A program made the translations under genes and the position numbers. 64,000 nt of DNA. Source: Gossypium raimondii (lineage: Eukaryota; Streptophyta; Magnoliopsida; Malvales; Malvaceae). Below, one piece after another: positions 11,585 through 24,777 of the stretch. Location of the stretch: the NCBI RefSeq assembly GCF_025698545.1, contig NC_068569.1, positions 24,552,001 through 24,616,000 of the forward strand, given 5' to 3'. Position 1 is the first letter of the stretch; every line of letters starts with the position of its first letter. The notes under the pieces were generated by a model. It did not search any database and was not told where the DNA came from. It worked only from the letters and a program-made list of their open reading frames with translations.

Positions 11585-11975
11585 CTTTTTGAGGCATTGT
11601 AGCCTTCAAGTGCAGCTATAGGTTTATATAGGTTGTATAGTATAAACCTAGCCTGGTGGTGGTGGCCTATTGCTCAGACTCGGATCAGGTCTATCAGATA
11701 TGAGTATGCTAAATTTGTTCTAAAGCTTTTTCATGTACTTAGAGGGTCTTTGCTTAAAGGATCATATGTTCGTACTCATGTCTGAATGTGTTGGTCACAA
11801 GTGCCAAATGTTTGGGTACTCTGAATAACATAGCCTAATAGAATACGGTATTGTAAATACATAAAGCATTAAGGATGGTTTAGGATTTTTGCATCTGTGT
11901 GAGAAACATACAAGTCTAAGGGTTTGCTTGTTACATAATATTTAGAACATTTCAATTTGCATAGTAAAACACATT
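11585..11975. other. 3' flank of choline kinase
   Basis: Presumed 3' untranslated region and downstream DNA. Weak AATAAA-like strings only; the polyadenylation site cannot be fixed. Confidence 0.4.
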
Positions 11976-12583
11976 TGTTGTATCCTTACCTTAGCTTGGA
12001 CATGTGGTAGCGCGAGGTATGGCTTAGTGAGCACTCGTGGATGACCCTCCGTTTTGTACCTTAGTGGTGATCATCCGACTAGTCATGCATGATCAGCCAC
12101 CCGTGTACTTGGGGGAACCTGCAAGAAGACCACTCGCTTTTGGTCTCCAATAGGCCACTCTTTATCCACTAAGTGGACCATTGAAGGACCATGAAGACTA
12201 TAATCTCGTTATAACTTCAGTAAGGAAAATATTAGAGTAGGGTTACACAGTACTACACTCAACAACAATTAATATGGAATAGATCTGCCATTAAGCCGAC
12301 CACATGGGCAGTTTGCCATTTGTATTGTAGGTAACATCGCACTATATAGAAGGGGACCTACCCCTATATATACCCCAGCTCATGAAGAGCAAGGAATCTT
12401 TTCCTTCTTCCCCAAGCACTCTACTTGATAACCTAGACTCCACACAACCTTCTCTTCAAATCCTCCTAAGTCTGTCCTTTCTTGTTCCTTTCTCCGGTTC
12501 TTCGCTTATCATAGATGAATCGACCTCTAAGCAACCATCACTTTCTCCTCTACCTTGTTTGTGTTGATTACATGTATCAACAA
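11976..12583 (+). mobile_element. Possible LTR (about 608 bp)
   Basis: Opens TGTTGTATCC and closes GTATCAACA. It contains CTATATATA at about 12362 with a cytosine- and CT-rich leader after it (TTCCTTCTTCCCC), which fits an LTR promoter and R region. No matching 5-bp duplication flanks it (ACATT against ATTGA). It may be the 5' LTR of a truncated element whose internal DNA follows. Confidence 0.35.
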
Positions 12584-13984
12584 TTGATACCGAGAGTATA
12601 GATCAAAAACCAAGACTCATTCTTTAGCTGATACTCTATTAATCCATCAAACCCTAACCTAGAGCTCCTTTCATCCCAAGTACAAACTTAGCAACCTGTG
12701 CAAGGCAGCCAACAATCACCTTTCAACCCTGACAAGACGACCCAACATCAGTCTCAGCCTCCACCAAACATTTCCTCCTCTCTTTCCAGAGATACTCACA
12801 CTTATACACCCTACTACCAATTTCCCCTTCCACCTTCATGGTTTTCTCAACCTCCTCAGTGCTCAGACTAAGAAACTTAGAACCTTCTTCTCCAACTCAC
12901 CTCAATCACTCCTTTCTGCTCCCCTACCCACCAAGAACAGTGATTCTCCACCCGAATCCAGAGTGAACCGCCATCATCAAAGTTGTATACTCCTTATTGA
13001 TCCTACTTGTCAACAAGAGTCCACTCCTTAAGTGGAAATCAACAATTACTGCTAAACCAAAACCTAAGTATTATATTTGACAAAATTTATTGTCATAGAC
13101 AAAACAAAACGTTCGATTTTACAAAAAATTTTATTTAGTTTCTTATTTATAAATCTTTCTTTATGTTTGATACGTATCCCTTAAATTACAGTATCAGTTC
13201 TTATAAAAACACAAATCAAATTGTCAACCAAATGATGTATGTTGACTGTTGCATTTTTAGTGTTGAATCACATGTACGCCATGCCTCGGAACCCTCTAAC
13301 TGAGCAGTTAGCAGCTCTCACCATGGATTAAGCCTCAAAGACCACATGAATTTGATGATCCTTAAGACCTTAACTCTACTCTCCTGCATTTCATGCCTCT
13401 TTCTTGCCTTTTCAGTTGTTTGTAATAAAATATATTTGTCTTTACAATGGGAAAGAAAAAACTCATTTGTCTGACCAATGAAATGCTAATAAACCACTTG
13501 CTCCATTAAATTTATTAGGTCCTTAACATACCAACATCTTAATACAAAAGTAGATTAAAATAATTTAACCATTCTTATTCAGAAAAGGATTTTTTTTTTC
13601 TTTTTGGGTTTTCACTTTGTAGAACAATGGAGCAGTGCATCTTTTGCCTTTGTTGCTGATATTGTATTTCAATAAAGCCTGTTTCTAATATGAGCATAAA
13701 TCAGATACTAGAAACTTAAATTGACTAGTTTAATTTATTTTTTTAATCTCTAACTTAAGTAAAATGAATCGAAATAATCTTATAATCAGTAAACATGGTT
13801 TACTGAACAAGCTCTTTTAACTTTTTTTTTAAATCAAGCTCCAACTTCATCTCTCACATCCCTAATCCCTATAGAGGTTCCAATTCTCAATGTGAAAGAG
13901 AATATTAACCACAACTCGACCTATACATCGATCAGAAACAGAGATTGATCTATGTTCCTTGATCAAAAGCATAACAAATCCATC
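12584..13984. other. Possible retroelement interior remnant, then empty intergenic DNA
   Basis: 12600-13060 has less AT-rich sequence than its surroundings (AAGACGACCCAACATCAG, CAGCCTCCACC), which could be decayed gag DNA behind the possible LTR, but no frame is preserved. From about 13060 to the end of the phosphatase gene I see only AT-rich sequence that includes the gene's 3' flank. Confidence 0.3.
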
Positions 13985-16900
13985 TCAACGGACTGGTTTA
14001 GACATCAGTCTCTGGGTACCCTCAGCGGCATCTCCCTCGTTCTCGATTTCAGCATCGGTATACGTGAGAGCACGCTGCAGTCTCCTCGAATCAAATACCT
14101 CAACCTCGGCCATATACGTCGCGGTAACAGGGCGATGATCTGAAATTTTAAGCTCGGTCCGACCGTAGCTCTGTTGCCTCAATCCTTTACCGTACGAAAG
14201 AATGCGATCACACCTACGGTAAATTAGAAGAAATCGTAAGGCAAAAAACGATAAAATCTTATAAAATAAAATCTTGTTATTAATTAAGCATTACCATGAA
14301 GGAGTTCGCCGCCCAATCTTAGGATCCTCTCCATAGTATTTCTCTGAATTTACCTCATATTTGTATGTTGGTGCAAAATCCAGTACACCCTCGGACCATC
14401 CCTCGAATGTTCCACCTTTCTGCAGCTCTTGGACAAGCTGTCATCATAAATTACTAGATTTAAATAAGGCTTCAAAGCTCATATTTTGATAAGAAAACAG
14501 CAATAAACTACCTGATCTCGCTTTATTAACTCGGACCACTTTTTGTTGGAGATGAGATCGCATGTTTCATCATATGATAGGTTGATACGGTAATTTAAAT
14601 CACCCAACCAAATTATTCTTCTGTAGGGAAAAAAAATAAAGCATTTATAAAGAGTAAGGGTGTAATCTAATAACCATTGATTCACAGTGAAAGTAGATGT
14701 TAAAAGTAGAACTCACTCGTGATCATGAATACCTCTGGGAAGTCCTAATGTAGAATAGGAATGAAAAAGGGTACGTCTTAGGATGTCATGCACATCAGCG
14801 TTTCTTTTAAGTTCGTCTCCTTGTTTTTCTCCGGCTGTCAGGTGAGTGCATATGAAACAAAACAGTGTTTGATATATGGACATGCTCACTGATACTGATC
14901 CCTGCAACATAATTCAATCGTCATACTCATACGTATATTAGGTTTAGGTGGAGCCTTCCAAATAGATAGTAAAACTTTAAAAGAATCTAGGGGAAAATTG
15001 TACTCAAGGTTACTAAACTATTAGTAAATTTACATTTTGGTCACTTAATTTCAAAAAATTACAAAATGGTTATTGAACTAAGATAAATTTCTATTCTAAT
15101 GCCTAAAATCAATCATTCCAAATAGGAATGTTGAGAGGAGAGAAAATGAGAAAAGAAGAGAAGTGTGTACCAATTCAAAATTATGCATTTTTCATTTTTC
15201 AATTCTACTAAGCAATGGATGCAAAGAAAATTAATTTTTGTTTCAATTTTTCTTCTTCCCTTTCAAGCACATCCATCTAAAAAAAATTATATTTTTCCTT
15301 TTTAACTTTTTACCCTTCTAATTTTTATCTTTCCAATTTTCTTTATATCCAAGAAACTAGCATTACTGGAAGAAGGAACAAACCTTGTTACCAATGTAGC
15401 CCAAGACACCAACACCGACAGTGGACACCTTCAGATTATAAATATGCCGGCGCAAACTCCGACGGACCCATATCGTGAGGAAAATTCCGACCTTCTGCTT
15501 ACTTACTATCTTTACGTACGATGATCTTCGTTTCCGACTAATGAGGGATACAAGGTTCACTTCTTCAAGCACAGCTATCTCTGATGCAATATTATCATTT
15601 ATGGACTTGCATGTACTATCTGGTTGAACAAACTTGATTGCTTCCAAACGTTTGATGTTGGTCCGCTTCAAAGCCTTTGGTCGTCCCGAAACACGCCGAG
15701 ATAGCAAGTTTAATGGAGGTTCAGGCCACTTGAAACCGATCCTTTCGGTCTTCATAAGCATTCTATTTAGTTTTCGACCTTGTCCGAACCCGCTACGGAC
15801 TTTACTCATTAAGGCCTTGGCATTTTCACCACAATCTTCCATCCGCAAGCAATTCAATCTATCTAACCTCTTTGGAGAATAATATTGCCTCAGCAAATCA
15901 TGTTCTACTACTGGCCTATCAAGTTTAGCACCATTATTGGCTTCATCAACACCATTAGGTTCTTCATTTAATGTATGAATTTCTTCACCGATATCGCTAT
16001 CGCTTTCGAGAATTATATCTTCTTCTATGGTTGGGACATCGTCGAACGCCTTGAACTTCGACGGGGATGAGGGATCGGAATAGGATTTTATTTTGGTAAA
16101 TGCAGTTCGAATTCTATTGAGTATGTCACAAATGATGTTTTCCCATTTTGGAACTGGGCGACTATCTTCAGCACCAAAAATATTCCCAGCATTCAATGGT
16201 ACTATCTCCTGAAAACTGCAAACATAAAGCAATAGTCATACTTTTAAGATGAACATGAATAACACTAAGAGATGGATCAATATAAATCAAACAAGAGGGT
16301 TGGATATGCATACTTACCCAAGCACATAGATGTCAGCAGGCTCATTCATATCAATCCAATCATCAATATCAAGGTCACCAGATGGAACCTTTCCACCAAC
16401 ATTCCAGGTACCAACGCATATTCTATTCAAAACAATGTTTCAGCTACAAACCATAGGAAAGCATAACTATATACATATATATATTATTATATTATTATAT
16501 CGAAGTAACACAATCAAGCAAACAAGGGAGAGGCAGTGCACCTTATTTCCTTTGTGTTTATGTACTGTGCCCTGAATGTCTCTGACTTTCTTCTCCTTAA
16601 ACTTGGAAGATCATCTGAGCGCAAAATAAGGGAAAAACAAATTTTGATTTTGCAAAAAATAAGCACAAAAAAATTCAAAGTTCAGAAAATTTCATTTAGA
16701 ACTCCACTAAACAAGCCGAATGCCAGGGACAACCCAAATTTTTGGACTAGATAAACCCTCGTATTCAAAAGTTATTTTCAACTTGATAAGTAAACAACAT
16801 AGAGTAAATAAATATCAAATTATAGATTAATTTTAACCAATTTATGAATTTTTATTTTGTATAAATATATACAAAATTTTTATTTTAATTCAATTCTAAA

Positions 16901-19900
16901 CATCAAATTTTGATTAATATATGCATTTGTTTTCATGCTGAATAATATAAATATTGTGTATGTAATATGTAAATGTAAAAAAATACTACAAATAATTGCA
17001 CAAATTAAGAAAATTAAAACTAAATGATATTTTGGTTGAAACTTGAAATTTTGATATTTATCTTTAAAAAATGATGCTATTCAAGTCTCAAAATTTTAAG
17101 AAAACTAAAATAATTAAATCACGGCACAATCACAATCCAACAATTTTTGGTTGAAATTTTAAAGATAATGTGTCCTAAGTTTAAATCTAACCATAGTTAT
17201 AAAAAGGAATATAAAATACCAAAATACTCCATATTAATATTTGTTACTTTATAAAAGTAAAAGGATTTTAGTCATTTTTAATTTAGTGTTTGGTCAACTC
17301 ATCACATCAATTCAGTCAAAACTTAAATAATAACCAAATTATGACACATGTGAAAAATTTACATAAAAATATTATGGAAATGTTACGGTAAAATTGAGGC
17401 CTTGATTGAAATGGTTAAATTAAAATTTATAACTTGAATGTCTAAGTATTTTATTAAAAGAATGAAAAACAAAAACACTCTTATATAAATATTGCTACTT
17501 TACATATAAAATGGTATTTTAATAATTTCACAATTGAGTTTATATTTAGTTGAATTGTGGTACTAATGAGGAGCTTAATTTAAATATAAATATATAGATT
17601 AATTTGATAACACAAACAACAAATAAGGTTAATTAAAACATAATATAAAACAATAGTCATATTAAATAGGGTATAAAATATTTTAGATATAGATTAATTT
17701 GATAACACAAAATAAATACTCAAATTGATTCAAACATGAACGTTGGTGAGGGATTAAAAATGATTACCGTTCGAATCAGGGTGAGGCCCCTCCTCGGTGT
17801 CCCTTCTTGACGTTGATTCTGTGCCATTGCCACGATCAAGTGTCTCTGCAAAGCCCCACTTCACATTTAGACTCAACCCCCCGAAAGGGTATTTTAGATA
17901 TGATTATTAAATATATTATTTCATTTTTGTTTCATATAAATTATACAAAAAAAAATCTATCGTATGTGTATGGAAATTATAGATTTAAAATAAAATATTC
18001 ATTTAAAAGTAACATATAATCACTAATTAAACATATGGTTTGAAATTAATTAATAAATTTATGAATATAATAAATTGTATATATTAAAACAAAAATAATG
18101 TATATCGTATATTAAAATTAAGTTTTGGTTGACTGGTAAATTAAAGATTTTACTAATTTAACAATTAGGGTGGACTTATGTATGTTTTATTAGTTTTTAT
18201 CAAAATGAAAATACTAAAATACCCTCAAATAGTTTTAACCCTTTTAATTACAGAAGGCATTTTCGTAGTTTTACTAATCGATGGTGACACCAACTCAATA
18301 AAACACTCAATAAATAGTAAGTATAAATATGGAGATAATATATTGTGTATATTAAAACAAAAATGTATAAAATATATTAAAACAAAACTTTGGTTGAATA
18401 GTAAATTTAAGGTTTTAATAATCTAATTAGTGCAAGTTCAAATCCCATTGTATACATATATTTTAATTAGTTTTTAGGTTGTAAACCCCGACCGAATTGG
18501 CGACCCGATTAAGGGTGACACCAACTTAATAAATAATATAGACTAGGAATCCTATCACACGTATATGCGTATGGAAACTACAGATTTAAAACACAAATGT
18601 TTGTTTAAAAGTAAGATACAATAAACAATGAAACATATGATTTGAAACTAATTAAGCTTAATAATACATGAAATATGTACATTATTAAAATTAAAAATTT
18701 AAATAAAATTATGGGTAAAATGAAATTTAGACACATAAATACATCAAATAAATAATATTAAATAGGCTATAGTTATTCATTATGAGTTAATGTCGAGTTG
18801 ACTTGTGATACCAACCGACACTAACTCAATGAACAACATTATTAATATATATACAACTTATGGAGATAATAAATTATGGGTAAGGTTTTTTTGGATCGAG
18901 TCCGGCTCAACTTGACTTGAATATGCAAAAAAAAAATGCTGAATTTTTTTACTGTTTTCTTTTTTTTTACCGCTTTGTTTCTATATTTTTTTTTGTTTTT
19001 TTCACTATTTTGCTATTATTTCACTATTATATTACTATTTTATTGTTATTGTTCAGATATTGTATAACTATTGTTTTGTTGTTAATTTTGTTACTATTTT
19101 AGAGAAATTTGCTTGTTAAGTTGCACCTATCTTAGTATTATTTAAGTATACATATTTTTTAATTTATTTTTAATTTGTAGGGAAATATTTATTTTAATAT
19201 TTTTAGTATTTTTGGTGTATTATATTTTTAAAAAAAATGTATATATTATATAAAATAATATAAAAAATTAATACAGGTGAATCGGACCCGAGTTTTAACA
19301 TTTTTATCCGGATCGAGATTGAGCAAAATTTTAGGCCGAATCGAGTCTAACAAATAGGCCTAAAATTTTAGTTGGGCTCGGCCCAGCCCATGGACATTTC
19401 TAATTTAAATCATATTCTATACATACTCTAATTGATTTTTATTAAATATAAACATTAGAATACCCTCAAGTATTATAACATTTTTTTAATTATGAAAAGA
19501 TATTTTCATAATTTTTTTTATTAAGTTAATGAACCGATTTAGATAATACTAATTCTAATAGTAAACTTAATAAATAGTATACATAAAAAAAATGAAGAAT
19601 ATCTTCTATCAAACATAAAAACAAGTTAAGCTGGACTTCGAGTCTTCGACCAGTAAGCCTTAAGTTGGTCCAATTTTTAAAGAGGCTAATTAATTATTTT
19701 TTTCAAACTGATTGTTAGGACCTAATAATATTTATCCAAATAGCTAAAACTTTGAACAAGATCAAAGAAAATAAATGTGAGTGACCTTGGGTTTCGGAGT
19801 CAGAATCAATCTCGTCGCCATCATCAGAATCGGCACCGTAATCGGGCTCCACAGGAGTGATGTTGAACAATTTCCGCACCACAGTTCCAGGCCTAAAGAT

Positions 19901-20063
19901 CTGTAGGCAGTAACCGAAAAAAAAAAAAACAGCCAAGTTCAACAAATTTTCTCTGCAAATTTTCCCTCAATTAAAAACCCAGAAAACAAATAACGAAGTT
20001 CTGAGGGGGAGGCTTAGAGAAAGAAAAATGTACCTCTTGTTTCTGCTTTAAGCCTTGCCTCAT
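13985..20063 (-). CDS. Type I inositol polyphosphate 5-phosphatase (IP5P1/IP5P2-like), 606 aa
   Basis: Removes the 5-phosphate from soluble inositol polyphosphates such as Ins(1,4,5)P3, ending Ca2+ signalling, and in some members from PtdIns(4,5)P2. Exons (- strand): 20063-20034, 19900-19786, 16614-16542, 16422-16318, 16215-15384, 14901-14717, 14620-14512, 14437-14295 and 14213-13985, all in phase. Catalytic motifs: TWNVGGK (78-84), WLGDLNYR (451-458), WCDRIL (531-536) and SDHRPV (555-560). The large exon 5 carries the variable acidic/serine linker typical of plant type I enzymes before VGIFLTIWVRRSL. The N-terminal VRKLFNITPVEPDYGADSDD resembles IP5P1. The start codon is the first Met, in a 30-bp first coding exon. 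Intron 2 is about 3.2 kb and repeat-filled. Substrate preference is inferred from family only. Confidence 0.93.
18346..18480 (+). mobile_element. Possible tRNA-derived SINE fragment
   Basis: TGGTTGAATAGTAAA (about 18381) resembles a polymerase III A box and AGTTCAAATCCC (about 18434) a B box, at a spacing of about 50 bp. That arrangement is typical of tRNA-related SINE heads. The tail and target duplication cannot be identified. Confidence 0.35.
18875..19402. mobile_element. Decayed hAT-like element in intron 2
   Basis: The right end GGCCCAGCCCATGGACATTTCTA has the same subterminal words as the other hAT MITEs here, and GGATCGAGTCCGGCTC lies near the left side. Candidate octamers TAATAAAT and ATTTAAAT agree at 5 of 8. 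The left terminus is not clear. Confidence 0.35.
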
Positions 20064-20786
20064 GGCTGTATATACAATGGATGTGAAGAAAAAAGAAGAA
20101 GATGATGATGATGAGAAAAAATGGAAGGCAAATTGATTTTGAGAGGGAAAGAGAAAATGAAATGTGTTGCAGTAACTACCGATGGCAGTGTTTTTGAGCT
20201 TATTTAAACTGAGTTTTTGCGGTTGATAAAGGAATGTGTATATGATTCAGCAACGCAAGAACAACAAATCATTGAATAAAGCTCTTATAAGTTATAAAGT
20301 TCTCTCTAAATTTTCAACCGTCCTCTGGAGATGATGAATTTCATGCATGTATAATAAAATAACTAAATATTAAAATATTAACTATCTAAAATATAAAAGA
20401 TTTTACCTTCGTTAGAAAAAAGATATACCTAGAAAAGAACTAATAATATATACTAGAAATTCGACACGATCTACGGGTGAAAATAATATACAATTTTCAA
20501 AAAGATAAATATTTTTATTTATTTAGATGGCAACCATCTTTATTCCTTAATTTTCCATTTAAATAAAACCTTAGTAACTACGTCAATAATAAATTATTGT
20601 TTTTATTAATTTTAATTAATTGTTAATAAAGCCATTATTTGATATTTAAATATAATTATAGTAATATTTAATTTGTTATTACATAAAAGGTTAAATAATT
20701 TGATTTTTAATTTATACAAATTTTAATCTAATGTTCTAAATGCTAGAATTATGTTTGAATCCAAATACTTGCCTTAGTTTTAATAA
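20064..20786. other. 5' flank of the 5-phosphatase gene
   Basis: The sequence just upstream of the ATG (20064-20170) is rich in GAA/GAT codon-like repeats on the + strand (CTTC-rich on the coding strand), consistent with a pyrimidine-rich 5' leader. Beyond about 20250 it is plain AT-rich DNA. Confidence 0.4.
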
Positions 20787-22462
20787 GGGCAAACTATTAA
20801 AATAGTCACTTATGTTTGAAATGTTACATTTTAGTCACTTACGTTAACGTGTTGTAACATTTTAGTCACTAAGTCGTTAATTGCGGTTAACGATAAACTG
20901 ACGTGGCACATTAAATCATCATTTCAAACAAAAAAATTTGAGTTAAATTATATAATTGGTCATCATATTTTTTCGTTTTTAGTAAAAAAAAATTTCCTTT
21001 TATGTTCCTTTAACTTTTTTCCTTTTATTTTCCAGTCTCTTCTGCTTCTCCATTTGTTTTCCTTCCTTCTTCATCTCTGTTTTCCACATAATTAATTCAA
21101 AGAAATGGGATTTTCAAACATAAGTCATCTACAAAGTTGTTTCGTTTGAATGATCTAATAATTAATTCAAAGAATTGGATTCCAAACATCAAGTGTACAA
21201 GCCCATTTGCCCGGGCCCAACAAACAAAACAAAACAGACCTAACTATCCAATTACACCCACCAGCCCAATAAGCCCAAAATTTAAAAAGCCCAATGCCCA
21301 TTTTCAGAAAAAACAAATCAGCCTAGGGTTTCAGAAACTGAAACCCTAGCCCCTAACTAAGTGGCGCCGCAAGCCTCTTCTGACTCCTAGTCTACTGGCC
21401 GCCGCCCTCTGCCGACATCGCCCACTTGCACCGCCACGGTCACATCCGTCCTCACCTGCCCTCTGCCACAGCCAGTCTCCTGCAAATACACAACAAAAAT
21501 CAACAACATAGGGGAAAACAGAGATTCATTGGGATTTTCTTTTCTTTCGGCTATAAAGCCGAAATTGTAAAAACAAAGAAATGGGGGAGGCTTCATCACT
21601 GTAATCGGGTCTTTTCCTTTTCTTTTGTAACATTTTTCACAACACAATAGTTAATGAAAAAAGCAGAGAAAACATTTAAAGGTTGATTCAGACTTTTTAT
21701 TCTTTTTTTCTGTTCGTTTTTATATTTGTTTGTTTTTTTTATATACGAATTTATCTCAACAAACGAAATAAAAAAGGAGAAAGAACCTTACCTGAATCGT
21801 CTCGCAAGCGTCGTCGCCGGAGTCCTACTTCGGGTCACCGAAATTGGGCGAGGAAGGCGGCGATTTGATTTTTCTCTCGCGACCCCGAGGCCATGAAGAC
21901 TTGGTCTTCAGTTGGTCCTTGAAGCAGGGTTTAAAAACCCAACGTTTGGGCTTCTGACCACCGCTCACGGCGGGGTCGACGGTGGCCCATTTGGCCGGCG
22001 ACGGGGGGGGAGTTGAGAGAAGAATGGTTTCTTTCTTTCTTTCTTCTGCAGTTTTTTTTAAAGAAACCCTAGAAATTATTTTTTTAAAGAAAATTGGGTT
22101 TAAATACCCTAAACAAAACGGCACCGCTTTAGCCCTTCGACCACAAGGTGACCCGACCCAGGGGGAGGATCCGCGTGTTTTCCTTAAATGGTATAATTGC
22201 ATGCGCAGTCCCTCAGACTTTACAACGCGTTGCAATTTGGCCCTTGTTTCGTTGTTTTCTGTTATTTTAATTTGGCCACAAAGTTTTATTGTTGTTTCAA
22301 TTTAGTCCATTGCAGTGCTCCGTTTTGGATGTCTTGGTTTATTTACTTTTTTGGTCCCTTTCCTTTCGGCGCACGTTGCAACTTAATCCTTCTCGTTTTT
22401 TTAAATTCGCCCAGTATCTTCATCTCTATTTCAATTTAGTCCCTTTTTTAGTAATTCTATTA

Positions 22463-22514
<52 letters not shown>
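22463..22514. repeat. (TTA)n microsatellite
   Basis: About 17 uninterrupted TTA/ATT triplets inside the LTR. Confidence 0.9.
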
Positions 22515-22519
<5 letters not shown>

Positions 22520-23399
22520 ATTTGTTAGTATTATTACTAATATTATTATTACTAATTTATATTTACACTTACATTTACTTACGTAAATTTTAGATATTAT
22601 TATATATTTGCTTATATATGTACATACGTATATGTATATGTATGTTTTCTTTTGTTTGTTTCTCTTAACCTCTTTAATATATACATAAATACTTTTTTTA
22701 TATGTATATCTATATATATGTATATCTCATCTTCATAAATGTATATTTATATGTATATAAAGATATATATTCTTATATATTCATCATTTTTTAAAAATAT
22801 ATTGTTTATATGCTTTATACTTTGCGATTTGTATATATACTTACATGTATATATATATATATATTTATATTTGATTATGGTTATATACATGTATGCATAT
22901 GTGCTTATGTATTTTCATGTATAATAGTTTCAATATGTGTACATGCATATGTTTTTTCATATTTTCATAATTTTATACATGTATACATGTCTTTTATTGT
23001 TTTTATAATTTTGTTAGTCTTGTTCGTTTATTTATGTACATGTTTGTTTTTCTTGCTTTAGTTTTTATCTGCTTATCATTTTGTTCGTTTATTTATGTAC
23101 ATGTTTGTTATTGTTTTTCTTGCTTTAGTTTTTGCATGTTTATCATCCGTCATGATGCCTGCCTGATTGTTTTTATATTAATCTTATCACTTATTTATAT
23201 TTTGTTTTGCATGATTATTTTACATACATTATCATCATCATTTCATTACACCCAAATTTTTTAGATTTCAAGAAAGAAATTTTAAAAATATAAGTAATAT
23301 TCGATATTTTAAATCTTCGAAAGAATCGAGCCCTAACGTATTGGGTTTCGATTTTCTTCGTTGAATCTAAATAATCGAGATTACTCTTTTAAGAATAAT

Positions 23400-23830
23400 A
23401 ATAAAAAGCTCATTATCGGGAATTCAATATGTTATGTCCTAACGCATTGGATATGACACGCTGTTTTCCTAATATGAGAATTTTTTCTAAAAAAAAAATT
23501 CAAAATAAGGCAATATTTTGCGTTTAGAAATTCGAGAAAACATGTCCTAAGGTGCTGGGTATCGATTTTTCTCGTTCAACCAAATGGCTTAATATCTTTT
23601 TTAAAAATTTCAAAATATGGCAATGTTTTGCATTTGGAAATTCGAGAAAACATACCCTAAGGTGCTGGGTATCGATTTTTCTCGTTCAACCAAATGGCTT
23701 AATGTCCTTTTTAAAATTTTCAAAATAAGGCAATGTTTTATGCTTTGGAAATTCGAGGAACGTACCCTAAGGTGTTGGGTTTCGATTTCTCGTTTAACCA
23801 AGTTGCCAAATATCCTCTTGAATTTTAATT
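23400..23830. repeat. Tandem array in LTR, unit about 110 bp
   Basis: Four diverged units share CCTAAGGTGCTGGGT, TCGATTTTTCTCGTTCAACC and CAAAATA-GGCAATGTTTTG. The middle two are nearly identical and the outer ones more decayed, as expected for slippage plus divergence. Confidence 0.75.
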
Positions 23831-24622
23831 TATGCCATTCGAGTTTTTTTTTTAGGATCGTATTTTAAATTTCTTTAAAGTTTTCAGTTTTTTGACACTA
23901 AGACATTAATTAATCAACTAGGTACCAATTTTGGGCGTATCGAGGGTGCTAATCCTTCCTCGTGCGTAACCGACTCCCGAACCCATTTTTTTGAATTTCG
24001 TGGACCAAAATCGTTGTTTTAATAAAATTAAATCATTTATTAAAAACAACCACTTTTGAGTTGATCCGATCATACCTCATCAAAAAGGATCGGTGGCGAC
24101 TCCCATTTTCGTTTTCATTTTCCAAAATCCAAGTCGACCCCGTTTTTCATCCAAAAAATGGTGTCAACATCAGGCATCTGCAAATTATGTCAAACATTCA
24201 ACTAAAGGTAGCTCTTGAAACTGGAATATGAAAAAAAGGAGAAGATGACATAAAAGAAAAAAAAAAGAAAGTTAAAAGAACATAAAAGAGATGGAGAAGG
24301 GAGTAAAACAGAGGGAGAAGCAGAAGAGAATGAAAAAAAAAGAAAAAAAAGTTAAAAGAATATAAAAGAAAAAATTAAATTGCTCAAAATGAAAAATATA
24401 GGGACCAATTGTATAATTTAACCTAAAATTTTTGTTTGAAATGATGATTTAACACGATACATCACCACCGTTACAATCGTTAATGACTATTAACAACTCA
24501 ATGACTAAAATGTTACAAAACGATAACGTAAGTGACTAAAACGTAATATTTCAAATATAAGTTACTAAAATGTAATTTGAGACAAACAAAATGACTATTT
24601 TGATAGTTTATCCTTTTAATAA

Positions 24623-24768
24623 TTGAAGATCGTGTTATTTACAATAACAATTAAATATAAATTCAACGATAAAAATGGACACGTTTCCATCAACTATTAG
24701 TTGAATTTTTATTTAAAATAAAAATTCAAAATATTTTGATTTCTGAAATTATTATGAGATATTTTTTG
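24623..24768. other. AT-rich flank between two MITEs
   Basis: Short non-coding spacer. Confidence 0.4.
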
Positions 24769-24777
24769 GGATAAATC

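Larger units (their letters stand above)
16615..19785 (-). other. 3.2-kb intron 2 of the 5-phosphatase, filled with repeats
   Basis: Almost wholly AT-rich. It holds several copies of a TTTTGGTTGAA..TAAATTTAAGGTTTTA repeat (about 17140, 18120 and 18370), repeated phrases such as GGTGACACCAACTCAATAAA (about 18285, 18515 and 18820), and a hAT-like remnant at 18875-19402. No gene is seen on either strand. Confidence 0.6.
21194..24169. mobile_element. Solo LTR, about 2976 bp, gypsy (Tat/Ogre-like by resemblance)
   Basis: Opens TGTACAAGCCC and ends GGTGTCAACA, flanked by TCAAG and TCAGG (4 of 5 match). The right end carries GGTGGCGACTCCC and GTCGACCCCGTTTTTCATCC, wording I associate with Tat/Ogre-type LTRs. 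Inside are a (TTA)n run and a tandem array. No internal protein region or second LTR is present, so it is best read as a solo LTR left by recombination. The family name is an inference. Confidence 0.65.
20787..24613. mobile_element. Mutator-like long-TIR element with 9-bp duplication, split by an LTR
   Basis: GGGCAAACTATTAAAATAGTCA at 20787 pairs with TGACTATTTTGATAGTTTATCC ending at 24613. The inverted match continues for about 290 bp on each side, through the AAATCATCATTTCAAACAAAAA block. Both sides are bordered by identical TTTTAATAA (20778-20786 and 24614-24622), a 9-bp duplication typical of Mutator-like elements. Without the LTR at 21194-24169 the element is about 850 bp and has no transposase. 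Confidence 0.88.

Noticed and set aside
12382..12567. 61-residue Ser/Pro-rich + strand frame
   Set aside because: It lies just after the TATA-like string of a possible LTR and reads the CT-rich leader; no family.
21825..22305. Open frames of 136 (-) and 107 (+) residues in the long LTR
   Set aside because: Both lie in the GC-richer part of a solo LTR, overlap each other on opposite strands and show no domain.
22197..23264. Series of hydrophobic + strand frames that look like membrane proteins
   Set aside because: They are translations of T- and TTA-rich low-complexity LTR sequence.
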